A stretch of DNA of 47,115 bases. Source: UMGS1649 sp045651205. Its GTDB lineage: Bacteria > Bacillota > Clostridia > TANB77 > CAG-465. This document shows, in pieces, positions 8,341-18,800 of this stretch. Where the stretch lies: positions 1-47,115 of the forward strand of contig JAZRSA010000031.1 in assembly GCA_045651205.1 (NCBI GenBank), read 5' to 3'. The translations under genes were made by a program, and so were the position numbers. Numbering within the stretch: position 1 is the stretch's first letter; every line of letters begins with the position of its first letter. The notes below the pieces were generated by a model. That model made no database searches. It was given only the letters and a program-made list of their open reading frames with translations, and had not been told where the DNA came from.

Positions 8341-11300
8341 ATTTACCATCATACATATAGTCTGTTATACCATAGTATTTATTTAATTGTGCGTTGATTC
8401 TGTTTGTTACAGCGTTAGGATTGGCTTTTTTAAGTTCGTTTATCGTTGCAAACTCATAACCCATACCTTTGTATTGTTGCATCAACATTTCTAATTCGTC
8501 TAACTCATCATACATTCTACTTAACTCATCTGTATTAATGTTTTGTTCCATCCTAACTGTGTTTAAAGCACCATTACCCAAGCCTTCAAAGAATGCCCCA
8601 CCATTATTCATAGTGTCTTGTATTCCGTTATACACTCTAGAGCCTGCCTTAAGTGGTACATCAAATCCTGTGAACGCACCAAGTGCGTGTTCGGCTTTTT
8701 TAGTTAAAAATGGAATGTTCTTACTTCTCTCGCCAGGGTACTTCTCTATATCAGCACCTGTAAATGCGTTCTTATTAGTAGCCATTTCAAATAAACCTTT
8801 AGCAGGTCCAACCATATTTACTAAACCACTCACTGGGTCTTCTGCAAGGTCAATTATGTTACCAAAAGGTAATTGAGTTCTGATAACAGTGTAAGAGCCA
8901 TCTTCAGCGACTCCTGGAACAGGAATATATAAGTTGTTTTGGATGTATTCCTCCATATTTTCTCTATTACCGTCAGTAGCCAAGTCTTGAAGACCTTGTA
9001 CAGTCTTAATAAGTCTGTGGTATCTTCCACCATTTCTACCTAAGTTATCTATTTGATACGCTAGGTTCTTCTTTGCGAATGTGTAGAATGGTATAACTTT
9101 AGTCATAACATTCTTTTCGAAAGAAGTTAATTCACTAGGGTCGAACATTACTTTTCTTATGGCGTCACCATAACTATTAACTCCCAATTTTGCTAAATAA
9201 CTAGGGTCATCCATACCTTTCATCATAACAACTGCTCTAGACATAGTGTCCATTACATTGTTAGCCTTATTGTTAAGGTATGGTACTCCGTCTTTAACCA
9301 TTTCTTTAAGTGTTTTAGGAGCACGGTCTCCTCTTAAGTATTTTTTAACACATTCTGGCATATCTCTAAGTTCTGCAGATACTATAGCGTTACCGAAGCC
9401 TTCTTTAGACAGTGCGTCATATAAATCTGCTATCTTGTTGTCAGCAGCATCTAGAACCTCTCCAGCCTTTTTTCTTGCCAGTAAACTAGGTCCATCAAAG
9501 TTTATTCTAAAAGCATCTGGAAAGTATTTGATTTGGTCAGGTATTCCAACTCCAGACAACCACATATTAGACATATTACCTGTTAAGTTGTTCAATAGAT
9601 ATGTTGGAGATAAAACTTTCCACTGCTTGTAGAAGTTTAAGTACTTATCAGTCATTCTAGCAATAGCCTTTGGGCTCTCATCAAGTACGTTTATTAAGTT
9701 TAAAACATAGTTGTCCACAGCAAATTTATTACCATATTTGCTAATTTGTTTAGTGATACTTGATATGTCGGCACCACCTAATTGTTTAGCAAAATCATCA
9801 AGTTTCTTTGCTATAGCAGGTCCACTGTCACCAATAGCAGTATAGCCATCAGGAATGACACCATTACTTCCTATGAATTTTACGTTTGAGTCCCCAAACT
9901 TTTCGTTGAATTCTTTAGCAAGTTTTGTCATAGTTTCTTTGTCGCCTTTTAGAGATGCGTCTCTTATACGGTCTCCAAGTTTTGACATTTCCTCAATATT
10001 GCCGAATCCTTGTGTCATTAGTATTTCAGTAGTAGTTCTGTCGTTCTTTAAAAGAGTCGGCAACTCTTCTATGTATTTCTTACTCATTGCTGCTGCATAG
10101 TTTCTTTCAAATATGTCACTGTGCTCATCAACAAATTTCTTTTGAGTATCACTTAAATTTTTATAGTTTTTCTTCAAAACCTGTTCATTAAGTCTGTTTT
10201 CTTCTAATACTGAACCTAGTCTTGTTCTGTCACCCATTATGCTTCTGTTACCTTTAAGAACAATCTCACTGTCTATAACGTCATTAAGATTTGTATTGAT
10301 TGCTTGTCCAGTGTAACTGTGAGGAACATAACCAGCGTTATCACCAAATTTCTTAGTGAAACTTTTTCCAAATTCATCATCAATAATCTTATTAAGTCTG
10401 ACACTTAAATCTTTGTTTCTTTCATAAAGTGCCATAAACTCTTTATTTTGCTCTAGTTTTTTAAATCTTTCAATGTCCTTACGTCTATAGTTACTTCCTA
10501 GTTTATAATCTTTATTTAGCAATTCAGGGTTTAAACTAATTGCTCCATCGTCAACTTTAGCCATAACATTTGGACTCCAGTTACCATCAAGTCTTATTAT
10601 ACCATTATCAACTCTATAACCAAGTTTGAATGGTTTACCACCAAGAGTTCTCCCTGCATTATTAACGTCAGCAGCAAGTTCCTCTATGATTCTTTTATTT
10701 TTTGCTGTAGCAGCAAGACCACCATTTTTAGCAGCCTTTATAATATCTGAGCCCTTGTGCATACGATTAAGTCCTTTATACTCAATCATATCAGTCATAG
10801 CCTCATTTATTTCTTTTACAGTCATACCTATTTTATTACTATTTTGTGCAACATCGTCAGTGTAACCTTTTATAGCGTCACTCATTTGTCTTCTAACACT
10901 ATTTGTTATAGCATCACTGCTTCTAGATATTTTCAATGCGTCCTTAACTTTGTCTGGAAGTTTGAAAGCATTTGTAATAGACTCTTTTAAATTAACATAA
11001 GTCTCAAGACGCCCCTTAGGTATAGACTTAAGTGCATCTGTTAATTCACTTTTATTTCTGACATACTTACCTAAATCTGCAACATTTGACGCAGCCTTGT
11101 TAGTGTAACCTAATTTAACAAACTCATCTGATTTCTTAAGTAAATTATCTGTCTTATTTAGGACACCTTTAGTTTCATCTAGATAACCTAAATATTTAGA
11201 GATTCCAGAGTCAGCCAATTTTGCAGTTCCTTTAATTGCTTTCCCCATACCTTCAAACGCTAAATCAGATAGAGATTTATATACTTTAGCAGATTTACCT

Positions 11301-11944
11301 GCAGCCTCAGCAGCATCTATAGCAGTATCAGCAGCCTTAACTACTTTACCAGCCTTACTTGCTGCTTGTGCAGCGTCTATCGCAGTGTCAGCAACTTTAG
11401 CCACATCTTTTACGTTTGCACCAAGTCCTAATAGACTTGTACCTCCTGTGAATGGAGCAGCAGCAATAACAGCCCAATCGGCTGGGTCTAAAGCAACATC
11501 TCCTACAAATCCTAAAGCATCAACCCAGTCTATTTTTCCTTTTCTGTCTTCAAATTCTATACCAGAATCCATCAGTATATCTTTAAACTGTGTTTCCTCG
11601 TCACCTTTAAAATGCTCCCAAGCAGCCTTAAGGGAATCTCCTAAATCTCCTCCGTTTTGAGCCTCATTAATTCCTCCGAATAAGGCTTGTTGAGGTCTTC
11701 CTAATAACTCAAATATATCAAATAAGAAATTTTGGTCATCTGGAAGACCTAAAGCCTTCTCAAGTATGTTACGCTTATCGGTGGCTTTCTCTACATCAAC
11801 CCCACCTGCTTCCATACGAGTAGTTAGGTTATCTATTTTAGTCTGTAGATTGCCCTTAACATCTGCCTTTTTCAACGCAGATTCTCTGGATTCTCTCTCT
11901 GACTTAAGTTTTTCATACATATTTTGATAATAGCCCTTAGCCAT
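8339..11944 (-). CDS. Giant internal virion / ejection protein (1201 aa)
   Basis: Last gene of the late operon. The start is set at the ATG at 11944, behind GGTAGGTGATTTCT. The protein is mostly helical. It has a coiled-coil N-terminus (residues 1-60), a hydrophobic glycine/alanine-rich segment (about 150-175) and alanine-rich repeats (AADTAIDAAEAAGKSAK type, about 185-220). Around residues 780-810 a YLLNNLTGNMSNMWL segment, and later VIPFYTFAKKN, match patterns I know from large podovirus internal and polyvalent proteins. No transglycosylase motif is seen. It probably sits in the head and is ejected with the DNA. The two preceding genes look like partners. Confidence 0.7.
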   Translation of the reverse strand: MAKGYYQNMYEKLKSERESRESALKKADVKGNLQTKIDNLTTRMEAGGVDVEKATDKRNILEKALGLPDDQNFLFDIFELLGRPQQALFGGINEAQNGGDLGDSLKAAWEHFKGDEETQFKDILMDSGIEFEDRKGKIDWVDALGFVGDVALDPADWAVIAAAPFTGGTSLLGLGANVKDVAKVADTAIDAAQAASKAGKVVKAADTAIDAAEAAGKSAKVYKSLSDLAFEGMGKAIKGTAKLADSGISKYLGYLDETKGVLNKTDNLLKKSDEFVKLGYTNKAASNVADLGKYVRNKSELTDALKSIPKGRLETYVNLKESITNAFKLPDKVKDALKISRSSDAITNSVRRQMSDAIKGYTDDVAQNSNKIGMTVKEINEAMTDMIEYKGLNRMHKGSDIIKAAKNGGLAATAKNKRIIEELAADVNNAGRTLGGKPFKLGYRVDNGIIRLDGNWSPNVMAKVDDGAISLNPELLNKDYKLGSNYRRKDIERFKKLEQNKEFMALYERNKDLSVRLNKIIDDEFGKSFTKKFGDNAGYVPHSYTGQAINTNLNDVIDSEIVLKGNRSIMGDRTRLGSVLEENRLNEQVLKKNYKNLSDTQKKFVDEHSDIFERNYAAAMSKKYIEELPTLLKNDRTTTEILMTQGFGNIEEMSKLGDRIRDASLKGDKETMTKLAKEFNEKFGDSNVKFIGSNGVIPDGYTAIGDSGPAIAKKLDDFAKQLGGADISSITKQISKYGNKFAVDNYVLNLINVLDESPKAIARMTDKYLNFYKQWKVLSPTYLLNNLTGNMSNMWLSGVGIPDQIKYFPDAFRINFDGPSLLARKKAGEVLDAADNKIADLYDALSKEGFGNAIVSAELRDMPECVKKYLRGDRAPKTLKEMVKDGVPYLNNKANNVMDTMSRAVVMMKGMDDPSYLAKLGVNSYGDAIRKVMFDPSELTSFEKNVMTKVIPFYTFAKKNLAYQIDNLGRNGGRYHRLIKTVQGLQDLATDGNRENMEEYIQNNLYIPVPGVAEDGSYTVIRTQLPFGNIIDLAEDPVSGLVNMVGPAKGLFEMATNKNAFTGADIEKYPGERSKNIPFLTKKAEHALGAFTGFDVPLKAGSRVYNGIQDTMNNGGAFFEGLGNGALNTVRMEQNINTDELSRMYDELDELEMLMQQYKGMGYEFATINELKKANPNAVTNRINAQLNKYYGITDYMYDGK

Positions 11945-11959
11945 AGAAATCACCTACCT

Positions 11960-13036
11960 TTAATTACCATACAATATACTGTATAGGTCTGCATACGTTA
12001 ATCCGTTTTTTATATATTCATCTAATGTTTCTTGTTCTTTAGTTGGACCTCTAGAGTTTACTTTCTTCCAAATATAGTCACTATTTTTAGGAGTTTCAGT
12101 CTTGTTTGACTTCCCTATTGCACTATTTTCATAGAAAGGAGAATCCTTATAACCACTTGGTTCCAAAGTTGTGGTTTTCTTCTTTTCTGTTTTAACCCAT
12201 TTTTTAGGAGCCTTTTTATCTGCTTTCTTAGCAGCCTTTTCAAGTTCTTCAAGTTGTTCATTGTATTTTTTAATAGCATCTTTAGAATCTTCATAACCCC
12301 ATACTGCTTTATTAGCATCGTTGATGTCATAAAGTATTCTAAGTGTACTTGTCTTTTGTTCTTTGTTTAATGTGTCATCTGCTAATATTTCTGCGATTGC
12401 TCTTAACCTGTGTATCTCTTCAAGAGCATCTTCCTCTTTTGAATGACCAGAACCAGAGTTAGCAGCGTTTAACGCTCTTTGTGCTGCTTCCATTTCATTA
12501 TTAAACTCTCTAGCCTCCATAGCCTCGCCTATGTCTGCAAGACCTTGGTTATAACTCATTTGAGCAGAAATATCTCCTGCATTTATATCTCCTAATGCAC
12601 CTGCTAGGTCTCCTGCAAGTTCTGCAGCCTTATTAGTGAATGTTTCATTTCCAGAAGCAAGTTGTCCTGCTGTCTTAACAGCAACATCTCCTGCATTTCC
12701 CAAAAGATTTAAAATCTCCTCACCTTTGGCAGCAGTATCTGCTTGGTCAACTAGGTTATTTAATCCACTAGAAGTAAGACCTCTATTAGCCATATTGGCG
12801 TTTGCACTTGACATTCTATCTAAACTGTTTTCAGCAACTTGCACAAGTCCATTAGCGTAGTCTATGTTTGCTTGTTCTTGTTTTCTTTTAAGTTGGTCTG
12901 TTAAGTTTTTATATTGATTTTGAAGGTTTTGCCAGTTAGTAGCATCAGTCTGAAGAGCCACTTGACGTTGAGTTTCATAATGACTTCTATCTAATGGTCC
13001 TACTAACCCTTCAGCATAGTTTCTTCCTTTAGCCAT
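11960..13036 (-). CDS. Internal virion protein candidate, paralogue A (358 aa)
   Basis: Helical, alanine/asparagine-rich and coiled-coil. The N-terminal 120 residues share an architecture with the next gene upstream: YAxExxGxLDxSH at the start, then VAENS, then SGLNNL. This points to a tandem duplication. The C-terminus is lysine-rich and low complexity. The ribosome site is AGGGGGTATTAATT. Its position between the lysis cassette and the giant ejection protein supports an internal virion (core) role. The function is inferred from context. Confidence 0.7.
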   Translation of the reverse strand: MAKGRNYAEGLVGPLDRSHYETQRQVALQTDATNWQNLQNQYKNLTDQLKRKQEQANIDYANGLVQVAENSLDRMSSANANMANRGLTSSGLNNLVDQADTAAKGEEILNLLGNAGDVAVKTAGQLASGNETFTNKAAELAGDLAGALGDINAGDISAQMSYNQGLADIGEAMEAREFNNEMEAAQRALNAANSGSGHSKEEDALEEIHRLRAIAEILADDTLNKEQKTSTLRILYDINDANKAVWGYEDSKDAIKKYNEQLEELEKAAKKADKKAPKKWVKTEKKKTTTLEPSGYKDSPFYENSAIGKSNKTETPKNSDYIWKKVNSRGPTKEQETLDEYIKNGLTYADLYSILYGN

Positions 13037-13038
13037 AA

Positions 13039-13929
13039 TTAATACCCCCTAGTTACTAAGTTATAGTAGTAATCTGTTCCAGAATTGTAACCACTATTTG
13101 CTACTGGGTAACTTGTAATCTTACCTGTTTCAGGGTCTCTAACAGACATACCCTGCTTGTATTGACCTAATTGTTTCAATATATTGATTGCTGTATTAGT
13201 ATCGACCTTAAATCTAGTGACGATTTGTTGTACCTTTTCAGATTGGTCAGAATTATTATTATTAACAATACTCTCTAAGTCTGTTCTGTTGTAACCTTCT
13301 ATACTTCTTTTAGCAGCAGCCTGTGCATCAGCGTGTGCTTGTGCAGCAGCAGCCTTTGCTTGCTCTAAAGCAGCCTTAGCATTAGCATTACTGTCCCAAC
13401 GACCTTGTACAGCCTCAGCAAGTTGTCCTAAAGTCATATTATAAGCATTTTGTGCTTCTTTCTCCCTGGTATCAACACCTGCAAGTCCTTGGTCTAAAGT
13501 ATTCTTGATTGTTTGTAAATCTATATCATATTGACTTCTACCTTGGTCTTCTGTAGTTTTAAGTTCGTTCATTGAATTATAGAACTGATTTGCTAGGTTA
13601 CTGTATTGTCTACCAGTTTCCATACGGTTTCCAACTTCTCCAAGTGTCTTTAATCCACTATTTCCAACAACTCTAGAAGCGATGTCTGCTTGATTTTGTC
13701 TGTTGGCAGTGTATGAATTCTCAGCAACAGTTGCTCTACCAGTATTGAAATTTTTTCTAGTATCTGCTCTGTTACTATTTATTTGATTAATCAAATTATT
13801 AAAATTATTCTCTAAAGAACTTTTTGAAGTGTTATAAGATTGATTTAAAACTTCACGCTCTTTATTTAAGTGTGATAAGTCTAATTCGCCTAATTGCTCT
13901 TTTGCGTAATCTTTTGCTGATTGAGCCAT
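13039..13929 (-). CDS. Internal virion protein candidate, paralogue B (296 aa)
   Basis: First gene of the internal-virion trio, directly behind its own promoter. Shares with the 358-aa neighbour the opening pattern (YAKEQLGELDLSH against YAEGLVGPLDRSH), a VAENS motif near residue 69 and VGNSGLKTL against LTSSGLNNL. The middle is an alanine/glutamine-rich coiled coil. Separated from paralogue A by 2 bp. Probably an ejected or core protein; no enzymatic motif. Confidence 0.7.
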   Translation of the reverse strand: MAQSAKDYAKEQLGELDLSHLNKEREVLNQSYNTSKSSLENNFNNLINQINSNRADTRKNFNTGRATVAENSYTANRQNQADIASRVVGNSGLKTLGEVGNRMETGRQYSNLANQFYNSMNELKTTEDQGRSQYDIDLQTIKNTLDQGLAGVDTREKEAQNAYNMTLGQLAEAVQGRWDSNANAKAALEQAKAAAAQAHADAQAAAKRSIEGYNRTDLESIVNNNNSDQSEKVQQIVTRFKVDTNTAINILKQLGQYKQGMSVRDPETGKITSYPVANSGYNSGTDYYYNLVTRGY

Positions 13930-13954
13930 AAATTAACACCTACTTTCTGTATAA

Positions 13955-13982
13955 ATTATACCATATAAAAAGAAAAAAGTCT
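13955..13982 (-). promoter_or_regulatory. Promoter for internal virion genes
   Basis: On the - strand: TAGACT, a 17-base spacer and TATAAT (13955-13960), preceded by TGG (extended -10). The T-tract of the upstream terminator forms the spacer, so the -35 lies inside the terminator hairpin. Confidence 0.7.
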
Positions 13983-13996
13983 ATTGTATAGACTTT
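13971..13996 (-). terminator. Intrinsic terminator after the holin
   Basis: - strand hairpin AGTCTAT-ACA-ATAGACT (13978-13994), extendable by two A-T pairs, followed by six T. It ends the lysis cassette one base after the holin stop. Confidence 0.85.
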
Positions 13997-14272
13997 CTAC
14001 TTCTTCGTAATTTGCTTAACTGTTTCGTAACCTCCGATAGCACCAAGGTAAATAGCAAGGATGTTTAGTACTCCCATAGTAATACCTTGTGCTGTGAAGT
14101 CACCGATTAAGAATAATCTGATAACTCCGACTAGAATAGATATACCAAATGTTGTCCATAAAGTATTTATCTTATCTAGTGGTGGTAAACTCTTAATAAC
14201 TTGAGTTACTAGAGCCACGATAGCCAAGCAACCTGCGAATGTTAAGAACATATCGCTTGTAATGAATTCCAT
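13997..14272 (-). CDS. Holin (91 aa)
   Basis: Three hydrophobic segments (about residues 7-26, 38-58 and 64-82) separated by short charged turns, with a lysine-containing C-terminus: the usual form of a small class I-like holin. The ATG at 14272 follows AGAGGTGTGAAT; an in-frame GTG at 14278 lies inside that ribosome site and is less likely. It is 11 bp downstream of the endolysin and should open the membrane to release it. Confidence 0.88.
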   Translation of the reverse strand: MEFITSDMFLTFAGCLAIVALVTQVIKSLPPLDKINTLWTTFGISILVGVIRLFLIGDFTAQGITMGVLNILAIYLGAIGGYETVKQITKK

Positions 14273-14283
14273 ATTCACACCTC

Positions 14284-15042
14284 TTATTCTTTAGTTATAT
14301 CTTTTTCTCTGAACCATCCAGTTACTTCATTCCAATTACCAACATTTCCTCTATTGTATTGGTTTAAAGCATAACGGTTTGGTCTGTCTTTTTTATCTGA
14401 GATTCCTATAACTTTCATCTTATGATTTGTGAAAACTCTTGTGTTGATTCCGTTTCCGAAACTGTTAGCGTTTCCATAACCATTAACGATTACTGTGTCT
14501 CCTAAGCCAATTTCTGATTTAACTTCAGGTTCTGGTTTTGGTTCTGGTTTTGGTTCTTCTTTAACTGCAGGGTTGTAGATGAAACCTCTAAAAGTGTGAC
14601 CTGAAGCCATCCCCCAACGTCCATTTGCATTGCTACGAGTAGCATTAAAGAAAGCAGCACCAGCCCAACTTGATTCTGAAGTATAAACTGAACCGTCAGC
14701 ATTAACTCTTTCTACAACTGCAACGTGTCCTGCACCATCGTTTCCATTTAATGAACCTTTAGCCCAACACATAATTGCACCTGGTTTTGGAGTGTTTCCT
14801 ACTTCTAAACCAGCAGCCTTTGCTCTTTCAATAAAGTTTTCAGCATTACAGCATAATGTTTTATACTTCATACTTCCAATGATTTCATTGAATCTACCAC
14901 AAGCATAACCAACACAGTTTGCTAGTACGTTACAACCTTTATCTGTAGGGTTTCCATTAACGCACCAAGACGAACCACCATTGTTTCCGTTGTTGTAGAA
15001 CTTATTTCCTGATTCTGGTTTTGTGTTTCTAATCGCAAACAT
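14284..15042 (-). CDS. CHAP-domain endolysin
   Basis: A 252-residue peptidoglycan hydrolase. The start is set at the ATG at 15042, nine bases after GGAG; an upstream TTG abuts the ribosome site. Residues about 25-165 form a CHAP amidase/endopeptidase domain. It has a catalytic cysteine in VLANCVGYACG, the histidine in GAGHVAVVE and a following ESSW segment. A proline/glutamate/lysine hinge (EEPKPEPKPEPE) then joins a C-terminal ~75-residue SH3-like or related wall-binding domain. No signal peptide, so export relies on the holin. Confidence 0.93.
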   Translation of the reverse strand: MFAIRNTKPESGNKFYNNGNNGGSSWCVNGNPTDKGCNVLANCVGYACGRFNEIIGSMKYKTLCCNAENFIERAKAAGLEVGNTPKPGAIMCWAKGSLNGNDGAGHVAVVERVNADGSVYTSESSWAGAAFFNATRSNANGRWGMASGHTFRGFIYNPAVKEEPKPEPKPEPEVKSEIGLGDTVIVNGYGNANSFGNGINTRVFTNHKMKVIGISDKKDRPNRYALNQYNRGNVGNWNEVTGWFREKDITKE

Positions 15043-15196
15043 TTTCAACAACTCCTTCCTCTACAAGAATTTCTAGTGAAGAATCATTGAATGTAGTTTG
15101 AATTTCTACATCTTCAGTAATTTCTTCTTCGCTTTCATTAGCAATTTCTTCAGTTATTTCTTCAATAACTTCTTCCTCTTTTGCAATTTTAGCCAT
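15029..15196 (-). CDS. Very acidic 55-aa protein of the lysis cassette
   Basis: A small gene overlapping the endolysin start by 14 bp, with ATG at 15196 behind GGAAGGTGG. About 20 of 55 residues are glutamate or aspartate; no membrane segment. It is the first gene behind the lysis promoter. It could be a leader that couples endolysin translation or a small lysis modulator; I do not recognise it. Confidence 0.65.
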   Translation of the reverse strand: MAKIAKEEEVIEEITEEIANESEEEITEDVEIQTTFNDSSLEILVEEGVVENVCD

Positions 15197-15219
15197 ATTT
15201 TCCACCTTCCTTTTACTAT

Positions 15220-15248
15220 ATTATACCACATTTTATTTTTTAAGTCCA
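15220..15248 (-). promoter_or_regulatory. Promoter of the lysis cassette
   Basis: - strand TGGACT (15243-15248), 17 bases, then TATAAT (15220-15225), with TGG before the -10 (extended). It lies inside the end of the XhlA-like gene and is placed to drive the acidic protein, endolysin and holin. Confidence 0.75.
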
Positions 15249-15526
15249 ATAAGCACAGCCACAGCCCCTAAAATAAGAGAGATAACATTACTTATAATCG
15301 TTGTGATTATATTTTCATATCGCTTATTCGGACGTTCTTCTAGAACAGAAACACGTTTGTCGACTTTGTTTTGGTCCTCTCTAAGGTATCTCATCTCAGT
15401 AGCAAGACGCTCAGTAACAGATGTCTGACGGTTCACTATTTCGTAAATGTCCTCTAAGTGTTTTAACCTGTTGTCGATGTCTTCCAGCATAATGCCGACT
15501 TCACCGATAGTTTTAGGTCTTTGCAT
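15233..15526 (-). CDS. XhlA-like membrane-anchored coiled-coil lysis protein (97 aa)
   Basis: Residues about 10-68 are a coiled coil, followed by an arginine/lysine hinge (PNKRYENI) and one transmembrane helix at the extreme C-terminus (about 73-94). This is the layout of XhlA-type proteins that help holins in Bacillota phages. Start ATG follows GGATGAGGTAAT. It precedes the lysis promoter. Confidence 0.8.
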   Translation of the reverse strand: MQRPKTIGEVGIMLEDIDNRLKHLEDIYEIVNRQTSVTERLATEMRYLREDQNKVDKRVSVLEERPNKRYENIITTIISNVISLILGAVAVLIGLKK

Positions 15527-15541
15527 ATTACCTCATCCTTT

Positions 15542-15853
15542 CTATTTTAAATTTGCTATTTGTGCATCAATATACGCCTTAACTTGTTGAGATGTTGGGA
15601 TTGTGTTGTCATCATTACTTAACTCTCCATCAACATATCTAGAAATAGACGCACCATCTAATTTCTTAGAATTACCAACAGCGAAGTTTTCTTCACCGTT
15701 GATAATTCTTTGAATATCATAGTAGTTTTCATTAATACCTGTTCTTACAACAGAAACAATTTCGTTAAGGTCAGTGTGTTGTAACACTTGACCATCTGTA
15801 AAGATAGGCATTAAATAGGGGTCTGTTATTCTTTCAACTAATTCTTTTTCCAT
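15542..15853 (-). CDS. Small tail appendage protein (103 aa)
   Basis: Short virion-type protein. The N-terminal half (TDGQVLQHTDLNEIV) looks like a tail attachment segment. The C-terminal half has the pattern seen at the N-termini of phage fibres (VDGELSNDDNTIPTSQQVKAYID), also found in the 155-aa fibre protein at 30661 (VVDSLDENSTT-x-APSQRAVNEAVD). It lies between the nozzle protein and the lysis cassette. A role as fibre adaptor or minor tail component is inferred. Confidence 0.6.
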   Translation of the reverse strand: MEKELVERITDPYLMPIFTDGQVLQHTDLNEIVSVVRTGINENYYDIQRIINGEENFAVGNSKKLDGASISRYVDGELSNDDNTIPTSQQVKAYIDAQIANLK

Positions 15854-15861
15854 AGTATCAA

Positions 15862-18800
15862 CTACTCCTCTCTAACTTTTCCAAGTTTGAATGTGAATCC
15901 GAAACTTTCAATACTTAAGTGGTCATCACTTTCACCATAGATTTTTACAGTGAAGTTCTTTCCTCTTGCTGGAATGATAAGTTTTCGTGTTTCATAAGCA
16001 CTCTCACCTAGTTTTGTTTTATTAAGTCTCATATTACCTAGAAGAGACTCCATCTCATTAAAACTTAATTGTTTGTTTTCTGTATAGTCATAAACAATTT
16101 GTTTAGTTATATCATCAACATAGCAATTATAAGTTCTAGGGTCATTAACTATGTGACCATCTGAGTAGATTTCACAGAAGAAATTATCTGCTTTATAACC
16201 TCCAAGACCCTTAATAAATATATTTTTAAGTTTCTTTGTGTGCATTGGGTATTTTAAATTGATACCTTTTGTTTGAAGTTCAATTTCCATAGCACGTCCA
16301 AAGTCATCATAAGTTGTATCATATTCATACATAGCACCTATATAGATTGGTACTGGATTACTGCTGGCGTTAATTGAAAGTTTTAAGTTATATAACTTAC
16401 CTTTGAATAACTCTTCTCCATCAGTATTTGATTTACCTATATAGTTACTTTTTCTATTTATGTTTGTGATACCACCATAATTGAACACAGCACTATTTAC
16501 TAAATTACCATCGCAATAAGCACTAATTTCATAGTTCTTACCTGTATCAACTACGCTGAATTTCCACCTATGTCTAACTGTGACATCTATATTTTGAGCA
16601 GCAATGTTATAAGATTTATTACTAACACTTGTAGTTTTTAAGAATAAACCACTTAACAGACTACTTATACCACACTCTATGCCACATTTGTTTTGTGCAG
16701 TTGCACTCACAGCAAGGTCTAGAACCTTAGATGGTCCTGAAGTCTTATCAAATTCTCCATCGAACTCTAAAGAGAATCCATTAGAAAATTCAACTCCACT
16801 ATCTAACTCTGGAAGAGCCAGATAACCAGTTTTACCATCAAAACTAACACATTTATTAGTTTCCCAAGTAGCACTACCAACTATAGAACCATTTAAGTTG
16901 TTTCCTGAGGAGTCAACTATTGAAGTTCCTTGACCAGAAGTGAATTTATAATTAATAACTTCTTTATTATCTTTTAAAGTCAATTTGAAACTGTCGATTG
17001 TTCCATTTATTCCACCAAAGATAACTGAAGCATCTCTTGTACCATTAACTAAAGTGTCTTTGTAGAAGTTTTCTGCACCAAAGTATATATCATCCATATA
17101 GATTTTCACCATAATAGCAGAACTTTGAACTTCATATTCTATATGCCATTGATGCTCTCCAGTGAACACTAATTGATTGTTAGTAACTAGACTTGTTTCT
17201 TCTCTATACTCACTTTTAATACTAACTTCTAAAGTGTGTGGGTCACTAGTTGTTCTAATTTCGATTGCTCTATCACTAGGGTCAACTATAATTCCCAAAT
17301 CAACTATCTTAGAACCTGAAAGTGTAAATGCGTTCCAAGTGGTTTTAGTAACTTGTACACTTTTAGGAAGAGTTACATTAAAAGCCTCCATCTCAATCCA
17401 GTTTCTTTGCACCTCATTGATTGCAGCATTGATATTGTATCTACCATCAAGTTTAATAGTTGGTTGACCTGTATAATTCTTAGAGAACTCTAAAGCCCAA
17501 TCATTTTTGAACTCTTTGTAACCTGCACCGTTGAGGTTATAAAGCGTTTGACTTTTTTCTGTTCCATCAACTGTAGCATAGATATTTCTACTTCCAGTTG
17601 CGATGCTACCCCCAGCCTTAACTATAAATGCAGGAGTTATATAAATCTTACCAACACCATCTTTAACTGTTGCGTAACCACTTAGACGCATAGCATAATA
17701 TTTGCTCCAACTAGCATCTTGTGTATTATTTATGCTAACATCGGGACCATTTTCCCACTCTTTATAGTATGTTGGGTACTCTCCTGTGATATTAAGTGAC
17801 CAAGTTTCTTTATAACCTTTAATAAGGTCGTGTTGTACTGTGAATGAACCAGTCTTTACACCAACTCCACCATTAAGGTCTATACTTGTCTCTGGAATTA
17901 AATATGTGTTACCCACCTTAAGACTGAACTTACCATTTCTTGGTGATTCAGAAGATGTCTTTGTAACATTTAATGACCAGTTTACTTTGCTTGTTTTATC
18001 TAAAGAATTTGGAACAGTATCAAACACTATTTGACCCTTTATTCCGTTCTTAGTATCTGTCTCAATAGAGAATGATTGAGGCTCAGCAGTACTTACTCCT
18101 AATGCTTGTTTGAAGGAATAAAGTGTTCCACTTGTTGCCGAAACTATATTACATCCTAAATCTACCGAAAATCCTTTTGTTAAATCGACACCAGAGCCGA
18201 TTACTCCTGTCTTGATATAAGATGTACTTCCAGACATAATTACGCCTGTACCAGGGTTTAATTGTAGGTTTCCTGCTATGTTAGCGTGTCTGTTGTTTCC
18301 TGATTTGTCTAGAATATATGTGTCTCCGTGATTTAAAGACTCAAAATCATACTCTAAAACTGTTTCAGATTTTGTATAATCCTCTTTTTCTTTTACTGTA
18401 CAGAACGCTTCGATTGCTCCGTCTAGTAAGAATAAGAATGTAGGCTTGATTGGAAATCTAATTTCCGTAAAAGCCTGTAAATCGTATTGATAAACTAGAA
18501 CGTCTATATCTCTTATTGCAGATAAATCACCTTCTTGATAAGCAGTATTTAAGAAAAGCATATACTTATCTTTGTATCTAACTGCATAAGCACGTTTAGA
18601 AATTCCGTTATATCTAATTGCAGGGTCAGTCTTCTCTCCTAAGTACATAGTTACATCAGAAGTTAGAGACTTAATCTTTGTATCTAATTCTTTTAAATTC
18701 TCAATTCCTTCTACATAAGTATTTGACTTAAGTGCATATAAACCTCTAGGAGACGCAAAGTATAACTCATTTTCTACAGGAATTACTGTTCCTGGAGCGT

